This document shows, one piece after another, positions 17,378 to 25,547 of a stretch of DNA of 64,000 bases. A program made the translations under genes and the position numbers. This DNA is from Bradyrhizobium jicamae (GTDB lineage Bacteria; Pseudomonadota; Alphaproteobacteria; Rhizobiales; Xanthobacteraceae), in the NCBI RefSeq assembly GCF_018130695.1, contig NZ_JAFCJX010000013.1, positions 170,737-234,736 of the forward strand. Reading direction: 5' to 3'. Numbering within the stretch: position 1 is the stretch's first letter; every line of letters starts with the position of its first letter. Below the pieces are notes generated by a model. The model ran no database searches. It had not been told where the DNA came from and saw nothing but the letters and a program-made list of their open reading frames with translations.

Positions 17378-18424
17378 GTGAAGTGCGAGCAGACAAACAA
17401 ATTGCGCCGGATCGCAAAACCATCCGAGGTGGGGCAGTCATATGCCGTGCGCCTGATGCAGCACCTGGTCGTGCCGACCTTCGTGCTGAATCCGGCGCGT
17501 GAGGTCGTGGTCTGGAACCGGGCCTGCGAACGCCTGACGGGGGTCGCCGCCGAGGACGTCATCGGCACCAAGAAGCACTGGCGCGCGTTCTATCAGACCA
17601 AGCGCTATTGCCTCGCTGATCTTGTGGCGCTCGAGCGTCCCGATCTGCTCAACAGCCTTTATCCGGAATTCACGGTGTCGGCGCACGGGCTCGGCTTCAG
17701 CGCCGAGAACTGGTGCGTGATGCCGCGCCTCGGCAACCAGCTCTATCTCGCGATCGACGCGGGCCCGATCCATGACGAAGACGGAAGGCTGATCGCGGTG
17801 GTCGAGACGCTGCGCGACATGACCGACCAGAAGCGCGCCGAATCCGCGCTGCAGGCGCTGGCCTCCAGCGACGGCCTCACCGGGCTCGCCAATCGCCGCT
17901 CGTTCGACCAGGCGCTGACGCTGGAATGGGCGCGGGCGCAGCGCACGCGCTCGCCGCTGTCGCTGCTCCTGATCGATGTCGATCACTTCAAGCTCTACAA
18001 CGACCTGCACGGCCACCAGAAGGGCGACGACTGCCTGCGCGCGGTGGCCGCCACCATGGGCGCCAGCTTAAGGCCCGCCGATGTCGCGGCACGCTATGGC
18101 GGTGAGGAATTCGCGATCCTGATGCCGGATACCACCCACGATATCGCGCTGCATGCCGCGGAGCGGCTGCGTGAAGCCGTGTGCAATCTGCGCGTGGCCC
18201 ATGGCGCGGCACGGGCCGGCAAGCACGTCACGCTCAGCCTCGGTGTCGCCACCGAAGTGCCGATGGACGAGATGAACTCGGACAACCTGGTGACCCGCGC
18301 CGACCAGGCGCTTTATGCCGCCAAGCATTCCGGCCGCGATCGCGTGCTTTCGAGTGAGCGGGCGCTGGCCGCGTTCGCGCAGGGCGCAATGCCGTCAGGC
18401 AAGCGGAAAGCCCGCACGCGCTAA
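17378..18424 (+). CDS. PAS-GGDEF diguanylate cyclase
   Basis: 348 residues from a GTG start. A PAS domain (about 25-150: VPTFVLNPAREVVVWNRACERLTG ... VVETLRDMTDQKRAE) is joined to a GGDEF domain (about 165-335). The active-site signature is GGEEF (241-245), and an RxxD inhibitory I-site (RPAD, 232-235) lies five residues before it, so the enzyme should make c-di-GMP and be product-inhibited. There is no membrane segment, so it senses a cytosolic signal. Its stop overlaps the stop of the convergent aminotransferase gene by 3 bases (CTAA). Confidence 0.95.
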   Translation: MKCEQTNKLRRIAKPSEVGQSYAVRLMQHLVVPTFVLNPAREVVVWNRACERLTGVAAEDVIGTKKHWRAFYQTKRYCLADLVALERPDLLNSLYPEFTVSAHGLGFSAENWCVMPRLGNQLYLAIDAGPIHDEDGRLIAVVETLRDMTDQKRAESALQALASSDGLTGLANRRSFDQALTLEWARAQRTRSPLSLLLIDVDHFKLYNDLHGHQKGDDCLRAVAATMGASLRPADVAARYGGEEFAILMPDTTHDIALHAAERLREAVCNLRVAHGAARAGKHVTLSLGVATEVPMDEMNSDNLVTRADQALYAAKHSGRDRVLSSERALAAFAQGAMPSGKRKARTR

Positions 18425-19572
18425 CGACGCACGATCTTTGCAAGTGTTGCCACGAAACGATCGGCATCCGCTTCGTCATTGAACACGTGCGGCGAGACCC
18501 GCATGCGGCCGAGCCGCAGCGCGACGTAGATGTTCTCCAGCGCAAGCTTCTCGATCAATCCGTCCGGCAGCCCGCCGGCAAAGCCGAGGCTCAAAATGTG
18601 CGGTGAGCGCAGCCGCCGCTCCAGCACATTGACGCCGAGATCGCGCACGCCGTCGGCGATGCGGTCGGTGAGCATCGCGATCCGCTCGGCGACAGCAGCC
18701 GCGCCCCAATCGGAGAGCATCTCCATCCCGATCGCCGCCATCTCCATCGAGATGAAGTAATCGCGCTCGCCCATGTCATAGCGGCGCGCGTCGTCGAGAT
18801 AGGCGAGATCGGTGAAATAGACTGCGTTCTCGGCGCGCACATTGCGGCGTGCGGCGGAGATCTGCTCCAGCGGCACGCCATTCTGGTGGCGTTTGGCCAT
18901 ATAAAGGAACGCGCGGCCATAGGGGCCGAGCAGCCACTTGTAGGTCGGGAAGATCACGACATCAGGGTCGAGGCGCTTGACGTCGAGCGCGAGCACGCCG
19001 GCGCCCTGTGTCGCGTCGATCAGGAACATCGCGTCATGCCGGCGCAGCGCGACCTGAATTCGGTCGATGTCGAGCATCCCGCCGTCGGACCAGTGCACCG
19101 AGGAGATCGAGGCGAGGCTGACCGGCGGCGCGCCCGTGCGTTCGATCGTGGCAAGCACGGCCGAGGTCCAGTCGCCATCGGCGGGCTGCTTCACGGTCTC
19201 GACCGTGAACCCCTGCGCTTCGGCGCGTTCGTGCCATTCCAGCACCGGCGAGGAGTGGTCGTTTTCCAGCACGATGACGCGTGAGCCGCGCGGGATGGTC
19301 AGCACCTTGGCCGCGGTGGCGACGCCGTAGCTGATCGCCGGGATCAGCGCGACGTCGCCCGGATCGGCATTGATCAGCCGCGCCGCGGCGCTCCGGGCGC
19401 GCTCGTTCTGGCGATTGGCAAAGCCCGCATCCAGCGTCCACGGCTGGCCCTTGCGGCCGACCGCGGCGCGGCCGGCCTCCTGGGTTTTCAGCGGCAGCGG
19501 GCTGTAGGACGCCGAGTTGAGGTAGCAGACGTGACGCGGGATATCGAAGAGGTCGCGCTGTGAGGCAAGCAT
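18421..19572 (-). CDS. Class V aminotransferase-fold PLP enzyme
   Basis: About 383 residues from ATG 19572 (MLASQRDLFDIPRHVCYLN); this start leaves a 13-base gap after the upstream gene. It has the fold-type I PLP pattern: ISYGVATAAKVL near the phosphate, an Asp in LIDATQGAGVLALD and the Schiff-base lysine in PTYKWLLGPYGRAFLY. The closest named relatives are cysteine desulfurase/isopenicillin N epimerase-like proteins. The lysine and aspartate are present, so it should be active, with unknown substrate. It is the last gene of a three-gene minus-strand unit with an LVIVD protein and a VOC protein. Confidence 0.92.
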   Translation of the reverse strand: MLASQRDLFDIPRHVCYLNSASYSPLPLKTQEAGRAAVGRKGQPWTLDAGFANRQNERARSAAARLINADPGDVALIPAISYGVATAAKVLTIPRGSRVIVLENDHSSPVLEWHERAEAQGFTVETVKQPADGDWTSAVLATIERTGAPPVSLASISSVHWSDGGMLDIDRIQVALRRHDAMFLIDATQGAGVLALDVKRLDPDVVIFPTYKWLLGPYGRAFLYMAKRHQNGVPLEQISAARRNVRAENAVYFTDLAYLDDARRYDMGERDYFISMEMAAIGMEMLSDWGAAAVAERIAMLTDRIADGVRDLGVNVLERRLRSPHILSLGFAGGLPDGLIEKLALENIYVALRLGRMRVSPHVFNDEADADRFVATLAKIVRR

Positions 19573-19585
19573 GCAGATACTCTGA

Positions 19586-20902
19586 TTAGCCCTGGTATTC
19601 GAGCACGTGAAGGCCCGCATTCCAATCGGTGGTGAAGATCAATCCATCTTTCGTGACATAGAGATCGGCGCTCTTGGCGGCGAGCGCGACATTCGGGCGT
19701 GGATCGATCAATTTTGCCGGCGCCGGCGGGATCCAGTAGGCGAGCTCCTTCGGCGCGAACTGATCCCTGATGTCGAAGACGCGGACGCCGCCGGCATTGT
19801 AGGTCGCAAAGATCGTCTCCTCGCTCTGCATCGAGCCGGGCCGGTTCTCATGCAGATTATGCGGGCCGAATGTGCCGGGAGCTGCGCAATAGGCACGGTC
19901 GCGCGGCACCGGCATGGTCGCGATGGTGACAGGGTTTTCCGGCGCGCGCACGTCGAGCACGAAGATCGGGAACATCCCCTTGGCGCACTTCTCCGCATTC
20001 GCTTCGTCGGCGACGACTGCGAGGTTGCGGCCCGGCAAGGGCAGCGGCGTGTGCGTGCCGCCCGGAAATGGCGGCGACCAGGTGATATGCGATAACAGTC
20101 TTGGCTGAGCGGGGTCGGAGACGTCGTGAATCGTGAAGCCGCCGTCGCGCCAGGCGCCGTAGCCGAGCTTGCCGGCCACGATCATGTGATGCAGCGCGTA
20201 GCGCTTGCCCTTCGGTGCGGTCGAGACTTCGCCGGCGGCGCGGTTCATGCCCGGGATCCACCACTTCGACACGATGACGGGCCTGGTGATCTCCTGGAGG
20301 TCGACGATGCACAGGCAATGATCGGTGAAGCCGTCGAAATGCGCGGAGACGTAGGCATAGCGCCCGCCCATCCAGGACAGGCGGTTGATGCCCAGCCCCG
20401 GCATTTCCAGGAACGCGATCTCCTTCATCTCGCCGGGCGTTGAGATATCGTGGATCGACAGGCCGCTGCGGAAATTCTTCCGTTTGCTGATGCTGTCGGC
20501 CAGCGTGTTCTCGAAATAGCCGCGCTGGTCGCTGTAGGACTGCATCGCGACGATGTTGGCGCCGTTGGCGACCAGCAGCAGATCGTCGGAGGCCTGCAGG
20601 TGATGCGTCCTTGTATATTCGCCGGCGGTGAAGAAGTTCACCGGCTTCGGCTTGCGGGGGTCGCTGACGTCGAGGATGGTGACGCCGTCGCTGAACATAT
20701 GGCCGACATAGAGGTGATTGCGGTTCAGCATCAGCTGGACACTGTCGGGATGTCCGGCCATGTCGCTGTAGGCGAGGTGCTTGATGCCGCGGCCGATGCC
20801 TTCCGGCGGGACCGGCGGATCGTCGGCGCGCGCCGCCTGCGGCATCGCGGCAACTGCGGCGAGGCCAACAAGGCCTTGCAGATGGGCGCGGCGGCTTTGC
20901 AT
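19586..20902 (-). CDS. LVIVD-repeat beta-propeller protein, probably exported
   Basis: About 438 residues from ATG 20902, behind GGGGGAG. The N-terminus MQSRRAHLQGLVGLAAVAAM...AARA looks like a signal peptide, with a twin-arginine-like SRRxxL motif. The body holds repeated blades with LVIVD-type strands (GVTILDVSDPRKPKPV, GFTIHDVSDPAQPRLL, PIFVLDVRAPENPVTI, GVRVFDIRDQFAPKEL). Such propellers serve as binding scaffolds or enzymes in the periplasm; the ligand is unknown. Its neighbours are a VOC gene upstream and an aminotransferase downstream on the same strand. Confidence 0.88.
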   Translation of the reverse strand: MQSRRAHLQGLVGLAAVAAMPQAARADDPPVPPEGIGRGIKHLAYSDMAGHPDSVQLMLNRNHLYVGHMFSDGVTILDVSDPRKPKPVNFFTAGEYTRTHHLQASDDLLLVANGANIVAMQSYSDQRGYFENTLADSISKRKNFRSGLSIHDISTPGEMKEIAFLEMPGLGINRLSWMGGRYAYVSAHFDGFTDHCLCIVDLQEITRPVIVSKWWIPGMNRAAGEVSTAPKGKRYALHHMIVAGKLGYGAWRDGGFTIHDVSDPAQPRLLSHITWSPPFPGGTHTPLPLPGRNLAVVADEANAEKCAKGMFPIFVLDVRAPENPVTIATMPVPRDRAYCAAPGTFGPHNLHENRPGSMQSEETIFATYNAGGVRVFDIRDQFAPKELAYWIPPAPAKLIDPRPNVALAAKSADLYVTKDGLIFTTDWNAGLHVLEYQG

Positions 20903-20952
20903 GCGTGTCTCCCCCGTTTTATTTTTTTTCGTTCTGTATTGGCCGTCCAGTC

Positions 20953-21831
20953 TCAGTCGAATTGATCCGGCCCCATCGCCCACAGCGCCTCGTCGTGACC
21001 ATGGGCGTAGGTGCGGTTGGTCTGTGCGGGATTGCGGTTGACGAGCTGGCGCATGAACATCGGATGCGTCGCGCTGCGCACCTCGTGCTCCACCGTGAAC
21101 AGGTATCGGCCGTCGGCGGGATCGACGATGTCGCAGAAGCGATACTGGTACGGGTTGTCCTCGCGCGACACGAGCTTGCGTTCGAGCAGCCGCTTGTAGG
21201 GCCCGGAGAAGTCGGTGATGTAGATCTGCACGTGGTGGCCGTCATACTCGCCGTGCACGCGATCGCTCTCGCGGAATTGCAGATACTGGTCCCTGCCGAC
21301 TTTTGCGCGCGCGAAGCCATTGCTGACCTCGGCCGGAATCCCGACGACCTCCGGATAGAAGCGGCTGATCGCTTCCGCCGTGCCATGCGGCACGTCGAAC
21401 TCGACATAGGGGATGCCGAGCGAGATGCGGCCGAACCGCGCCGCATCCGGCTCGTAGCAGCGCAGGCGATTGCCCCAGGGGCAGGTCGCCTCGACATAAT
21501 CGTTGTGCTCGCTGAAGCCGAAGGCGGTACCCTCGAGCTTGCGCGCGACGGAGGCGAGGCGGTCGAGCAGCGCCTGCCGCCCGGCGATGACGATGCCCGT
21601 GTGCCCGCGCAGCACCTGCGGCTTGCCGCTCGGCAGATGAAACTGGCTTCGGCCGACATTCACCCACATGTTGCTGTCCGACACCATCAGATAGGGATCG
21701 CGGGTCAGTCCGATGCCGGCGACATAGAACAGCGTCGCCAGCCGCTGGTCCGGCACCTGGACGTTGACATGCTCGAAATGGATGGAATTGCCGAGATCTT
21801 CCGCGGCGCGGTCGAATTGCTGCATGGACAT
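20953..21831 (-). CDS. VOC-superfamily (glyoxalase/dioxygenase-fold) protein
   Basis: 292 residues with two VOC half-domains. It starts IHFEHVNVQVPDQRLATLFY (first module, typical metal His position in FEHVNV), with HTGIVI and GISLGIPYVEFDV-type strands between, and YDGHHVQIYI in the second module with another candidate metal His. The length suits a two-module extradiol-type or glyoxalase-like enzyme. It is the first gene of the unit with the LVIVD protein and the aminotransferase. It probably acts on a metabolite handled by that unit; the reaction is not known. Confidence 0.85.
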   Translation of the reverse strand: MSMQQFDRAAEDLGNSIHFEHVNVQVPDQRLATLFYVAGIGLTRDPYLMVSDSNMWVNVGRSQFHLPSGKPQVLRGHTGIVIAGRQALLDRLASVARKLEGTAFGFSEHNDYVEATCPWGNRLRCYEPDAARFGRISLGIPYVEFDVPHGTAEAISRFYPEVVGIPAEVSNGFARAKVGRDQYLQFRESDRVHGEYDGHHVQIYITDFSGPYKRLLERKLVSREDNPYQYRFCDIVDPADGRYLFTVEHEVRSATHPMFMRQLVNRNPAQTNRTYAHGHDEALWAMGPDQFD

Positions 21832-21911
21832 CGTTCTCCGGATGCGTTGCCGCGCATGATAGTGGAACGCGGCGGCTGATCCAGCGCGACGGCCATGAAT
21901 GTTTCGCGGGT

Positions 21912-22664
21912 CTACCCCCCGTAACTCTGCACCAGGCTCCCGGCGACCAGCGACCAGCCGTCGATCAGGACGAAGAAGATCAGCTTGAACGGCAGCGAGA
22001 CCGTGACCGGCGGCAGCATCATCATGCCCATCGACATCAGCACGGACGCGACCACGAGGTCGATGATCAGGAAGGGCAGGAACAAGAGGAAGCCGATCTC
22101 GAAGGCGCGCTTCAATTCCGAGATCATGAAGGCTGGCACCAGGATGCGCAGCGACATCGCTTCGGGCGAGGCCGGCGGCGGCTCGCCGGAGAGATCCAGG
22201 AACAGCTTCAGGTCCTTCTCGCGGACGTTCTTCTGCATGAAGCCGCGCAGTGGCACCGAGGCGCGCTGCAGCGCGTCCTCGACGCCGATCTGGTTGGCGA
22301 CCAGCGGGCGGATGCCGTCGTCATAGGATTTCTGCAGCACCGGCCCCATCACGAAGGCGGTGAGGAACATCGCCAGCGCAATCATCACCGAGTTCGGCGG
22401 CGCGGTCGCCGTGCCCAAGGCGGTGCGCAGCAATGACAGCACGACGACAATGCGCGTGAACGACGTCATCATCACCAGGATCGATGGCGCGATCGAGAGC
22501 ACCGTCAGCAGCGCGATCAGCTGGATCGCGCGCTCGGTGACCCCGCCATTGCCCTGGCCGAGATTGATGCTGATGTCCTGCGCCATCGCGGGGTCGGCGA
22601 GCGCCCCGGCGGTGATCAGTGCAGCGATGAAAAAAACTCTACGCGGAAGGGCCCCGAACCTCAC
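21912..22664 (-). CDS. fliP: Flagellar type III export protein FliP
   Basis: 250 residues. A cleavable signal peptide (MRFGALPRRVFFIAALITAG...AMAQ) precedes the export-gate protein. Hallmarks include LSIAPSILVMMTSFTRIVVVLSLLR, the large periplasmic loop and the C-terminal LPFLIIDLVVASVLMSMGMMMLPP. FliP forms the core of the export gate with FliQ and FliR, both encoded on the other arm of this cluster. Its start overlaps the stop of fliO by four bases (ATGA), indicating translational coupling. Confidence 0.98.
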   Translation of the reverse strand: MRFGALPRRVFFIAALITAGALADPAMAQDISINLGQGNGGVTERAIQLIALLTVLSIAPSILVMMTSFTRIVVVLSLLRTALGTATAPPNSVMIALAMFLTAFVMGPVLQKSYDDGIRPLVANQIGVEDALQRASVPLRGFMQKNVREKDLKLFLDLSGEPPPASPEAMSLRILVPAFMISELKRAFEIGFLLFLPFLIIDLVVASVLMSMGMMMLPPVTVSLPFKLIFFVLIDGWSLVAGSLVQSYGG

Positions 22665-23617
22665 GAAGGCGTCTTCGGACGTCCGAGCAGGGACGCCATC
22701 TCGTCTTCGAGATTTTCAAAGCCGCTCTTCTGCGGCGCGGCCGGAGGAGTTGCCGGGCGGGCAGGCGGAGCTTCCGGCGCAACCGGCGGCGCGACGGTCG
22801 TCTCAGTGGGAGCGCCGGCCGGGCGGCGCAGTGCCGCTTCGAGACGCTGCGCCATCTCGGCGAGATTGGCGTCGGCGCTGGAGGGCGCGGGCGGCCCTGC
22901 AGGTGCTGCTGCGGCGGGCGCGGGCGGGGGAGGCGGCGGCGGAGCCGCGGCGCGCTCGGGGTTACGGACGACCGGCGGCGCCTTCGGCGGCTCGCTGCTG
23001 CGCGGCGGGCGCGGAATGGCGGGTTCGGAACGCGGCAGGCGCGGCGGCAGTTCGGGCCGTGGTTCGGCGCGCGTCCCAATCGGCTCCGGCGTCAGCCCAG
23101 CGAGCGGATCGCTGCGGCGCTCGCCGATCGGCGGCGGCGCGGGGCGGCGGACTTCATCGGCGAAGGACGGCCGTGCCGGGCGCGGCGGCGGCTCCGGCAT
23201 CGCAGGCTCTTGGTCGAACGTGTCGGCGCGGGCGCCTTCGCCCTCGGTCCAGGCGGTGTCGGGCAGCGGCGCGATCCGCGGCGGGGTGTCGCCGGTCACG
23301 GCGGGGCGGGCGGCCATCTGGTCGCGCGCGGGCATGGCGCGCACGATATTGGGCTCGACCACGATGTCGCTGGGGCCGCCGATCATCAGGAGATGCTCGA
23401 CATTGTCGCGGCGGACCAGCACCAGGCGCCGGCGGCCGTCGACCGCGGCGGCATCGATCACGGCGAGCCGGGGCATCCGTCCGCGGTTGGCGTTGGCGCC
23501 AAGACGATTGCCGCCGAAGCGGCGGAGCGCCCAGGCAAACCCCACGATCAACGCCAATACGGCGATGAAAGCGAAGATGAACCACACGACGTTCGGCATA
23601 CTGCTGTCCCCGGCCAT
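22661..23617 (-). CDS. fliO: FliO-family flagellar biosynthesis protein with long proline-rich tail
   Basis: 318 residues. A single N-terminal membrane segment (WFIFAFIAVLALIVGFAWALRRFGG) is followed by a small beta domain (RMPRLAVIDAAAVDGRRRLVLVRRDNVEHLLMIGG) typical of FliO. Residues from about 105 onward are a disordered Pro/Ala/Arg-rich tail about 190 residues long, far more than in short enterobacterial FliO (about 120 residues). FliO stabilises FliP, and the two genes overlap here. It is transcribed away from flgB across a shared promoter region. Confidence 0.9.
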   Translation of the reverse strand: MAGDSSMPNVVWFIFAFIAVLALIVGFAWALRRFGGNRLGANANRGRMPRLAVIDAAAVDGRRRLVLVRRDNVEHLLMIGGPSDIVVEPNIVRAMPARDQMAARPAVTGDTPPRIAPLPDTAWTEGEGARADTFDQEPAMPEPPPRPARPSFADEVRRPAPPPIGERRSDPLAGLTPEPIGTRAEPRPELPPRLPRSEPAIPRPPRSSEPPKAPPVVRNPERAAAPPPPPPPAPAAAAPAGPPAPSSADANLAEMAQRLEAALRRPAGAPTETTVAPPVAPEAPPARPATPPAAPQKSGFENLEDEMASLLGRPKTPS

Positions 23618-23963
23618 TTGGCCCTACTCACGTGCTGGCTTCGACGCGCCCTCGAAGCGATCCCATCCACGAATCAGGCCCGCGATTCGCCTTAATTCTT
23701 AATCTGCCACGGCATGCGAGCCGACAACCTTATTAATAGACCAAGAATCGCTTGTGCCAAAACGAGTTCTCAACCCGCGCGCGGTCTCTGCTGTGGGCTG
23801 GTTAACGCAGCCATCGTGGCGAAAATGCGCTCAAAAAGGCTCATTCCCGTAGTCTCCACGAGGGCGGGTCACATCTTAACCAGCCGTTAACCATACACCG
23901 GGCAAATTCTGCCTACCTCGGAAGGCCCAAGGGGTTGTCCAAGAGGTTAACGGAGCCGTGCCA
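23618..23963. other. Divergent flagellar promoter region
   Basis: 346 bases between fliO (minus) and flgB (plus), with an AT-richer stretch at about 23690-23760 (CTTAATTCTTAATC, CTTATTAATAG) and several GTTAAC half-sites (near 23800 and 23887). It contains the perfect CtrA-like motif listed separately. No open frame here looks real. It should drive both arms of the cluster. Confidence 0.6.
23876..23892 (+). promoter_or_regulatory. CtrA-like binding motif TTAA-N7-TTAACC
   Basis: TTAA at 23876-23879 and TTAACC at 23887-23892, spaced by exactly 7 bases, match the full CtrA consensus. It lies 72 bases before the flgB start. In Caulobacter CtrA activates early flagellar operons. Here the same cluster ends in cckA, the kinase at the top of the CtrA relay. 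Binding is inferred from sequence. Confidence 0.65.
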
Positions 23964-24374
23964 ATGGCCATGAACGATCTTCCGATCCTGTCGGCGCTGC
24001 GCACCAAGATGCAGTGGCATCAGGAACGCCAGCGGGTGCTCGCCGAGAACATCTCCAACTCCGACACCCCGAACTTTCGGCCGCGCGACCTGGTCGAGCC
24101 GAAGCTGGATAATGCCGGTTCCGTGGTCGGCGGCGGGATGGGAACGCTGCCGATGATGCGCACCAGCGGCAGCCACATCGCGGCGTCGGGTGCACCCGAG
24201 ACCTTCGAAAACGACCACGGCCGCAGCGGTTTCCAGACCCGTCCCGCGGGCAACGCGGTCAACCTCGAGGATCAGATGCTGAAGGTCTCCGCCAACCAGA
24301 TGGATTACGCGGCGGTGACCTCGCTCTACACCCGCAGCCTCGGGATGCTGAAGACCGCGATCGGCAAGCGCTGA
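23964..24374 (+). CDS. flgB: Flagellar basal-body rod protein FlgB
   Basis: 136 residues from ATG 23964 (ACGGAG upstream); GTG 23958 and ATG 23970 are nearby alternatives. It shows the rod-protein N-terminal motif LAENISNSDTPNFRPRDL and the C-terminal helical part NQMDYAAVTSLYTRSLGMLKTAIGK. FlgB forms the proximal rod. It is first in the operon flgB-flgC-fliE-fliQ-fliR-flhB, preceded by a CtrA-like site. Confidence 0.97.
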   Translation: MAMNDLPILSALRTKMQWHQERQRVLAENISNSDTPNFRPRDLVEPKLDNAGSVVGGGMGTLPMMRTSGSHIAASGAPETFENDHGRSGFQTRPAGNAVNLEDQMLKVSANQMDYAAVTSLYTRSLGMLKTAIGKR

Positions 24375-24387
24375 GGGGAGATAGGCC

Positions 24388-24813
24388 ATGGCAGACGAGA
24401 CAAGCGACTTCGCCCGCTCGATGAGCATCGCAACGTCGGGCCTGCGTGCGCAGGCCGGGCGGATGCGGGTGATCTCCGAAAACATCGCGAATGCGGATTC
24501 CACCGCGCAGGCCGCGGGCGGCGATCCCTACCGCCGCAAGGTCCCGACCTTCTCGTCCGCGCTCGATCGCACGCTCGACGCGCGCGTCGTGACGCTCGGC
24601 AAGGTGCGGCCGGACCAGTCCGCCTTCCGCGTCAAATACGAGCCGAGCAATCCGGCGGCGGATGCCGCGGGCAACGTCAAATATCCGAACGTCAATTCGC
24701 TGGTCGAGATGACCGACATGCGCGACGCCCAGCGCTCCTATGAGGCGAACCTCAATATCATCAGCGCCACGCGGCGGATGATCCAGCGCACGCTCGACAT
24801 CCTCAAGGCCTGA
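24388..24813 (+). CDS. flgC: Flagellar basal-body rod protein FlgC
   Basis: 141 residues, 13 bases after flgB with GGGGAG before the ATG. It has the rod N-terminal heptad region (MSIATSGLRAQAGRMRVISENIANADST) and the conserved C-terminal MTDMRDAQRSYEANLNIISATRRMIQRTLDILK. It builds the proximal rod with FlgB. Length and motifs are normal for the family. Confidence 0.98.
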   Translation: MADETSDFARSMSIATSGLRAQAGRMRVISENIANADSTAQAAGGDPYRRKVPTFSSALDRTLDARVVTLGKVRPDQSAFRVKYEPSNPAADAAGNVKYPNVNSLVEMTDMRDAQRSYEANLNIISATRRMIQRTLDILKA

Positions 24814-24843
24814 CACAAGCAACGTTAGCAGGGAATTCGCATC

Positions 24844-25155
24844 ATGGCTTCACCGACAGTTGCCGCCAACGCCTACGCCAATCTCGCCAAGATGATGGAG
24901 CGCGGCGGCGCCGAGAAGGCCGCGAGCGGCCCCGCCGGCCCGTCATTCTCCGCGCTCTTGAAGGATGCCGTCGGCAGCGTCATGGAGGTCGGCAAGAAGT
25001 CCGACGCGCAGACCATGGCGATGGCCTCCGGCAAGGCGAATGTGATGGACGTCGTCACGGCGGTTGCGGAAACCGACGTCGCGGTCTCCACGCTGGTCTC
25101 GGTGCGCGACAAGGTGATCCAGGCCTACGAAGACATCATGAAGATGCCGATCTGA
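24844..25155 (+). CDS. fliE: Flagellar hook-basal body protein FliE
   Basis: 103 residues. The C-terminal half carries the FliE signature (DVVTAVAETDVAVSTLVSVRDKVIQAYEDIMKMPI). FliE links the MS ring to the proximal rod and docks on FlgB. It lies 30 bases after flgC. A REP-type palindrome separates it from fliQ in the same operon. Confidence 0.97.
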   Translation: MASPTVAANAYANLAKMMERGGAEKAASGPAGPSFSALLKDAVGSVMEVGKKSDAQTMAMASGKANVMDVVTAVAETDVAVSTLVSVRDKVIQAYEDIMKMPI

Positions 25156-25160
25156 CGGGG

Positions 25161-25232
25161 GTGGCGAATGGCGAGTAGGGAATGGCGATGGGGAAAAATC
25201 CATTCGCTACTCGCCGTTCACCATTCGCGGCT
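25161..25232. repeat. Palindromic repeat, family E (GGCGAATGGCGAGTAG type)
   Basis: GGCGAATGGCGAGTAGGGAATGG at 25162-25184 is answered by CCATTCGCTACTCGCCG and CACCATTCGC up to 25229, giving an imperfect 70-base palindrome inside the flagellar operon between fliE and fliQ. I know similar sequences as scattered intergenic repeats in Bradyrhizobium. A hairpin here could change mRNA stability between the rod and export genes. Confidence 0.75.
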
Positions 25233-25266
25233 CCGTAACGTAACAAGTGAAAGCTGAGAGACGACA

Positions 25267-25530
25267 ATGACCGGTGCTGAAACTCTCGACGTGGCGCGCG
25301 ATGCGATCTGGACCCTGGTGGTGGTTTCGGCGCCGCTGATGGTGGTCGGCCTCGTGGTCGGTGTCGTGGTGTCGCTGTTCCAGGCGCTGACCCAGATCCA
25401 GGAGCAGACCCTGATCTATGTGCCGAAGATCCTCGCGATCTTTGTCACGCTGCTGTTGGCGCTGCCGTTCATGGCGGATTCGCTGCACGCCCACATGATG
25501 CGGATTTCGTCGCGAATCATCGGCGGGTGA
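25267..25530 (+). CDS. fliQ: Flagellar export protein FliQ
   Basis: 87 residues with two membrane helices (ALWTLVVVSAPLMVVGLVVGVVVSLFQ and LPKILAIFVTLLLALPFMAD-like) flanking the conserved ALTQIQEQTLIYVPK loop. FliQ joins FliP and FliR in the export gate. The ATG at 25267 is preceded by GAGAGACGACA. The length is standard (about 88). Confidence 0.98.
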   Translation: MTGAETLDVARDAIWTLVVVSAPLMVVGLVVGVVVSLFQALTQIQEQTLIYVPKILAIFVTLLLALPFMADSLHAHMMRISSRIIGG

Positions 25531-25547
25531 TGCATCTTGCGTAAGGT

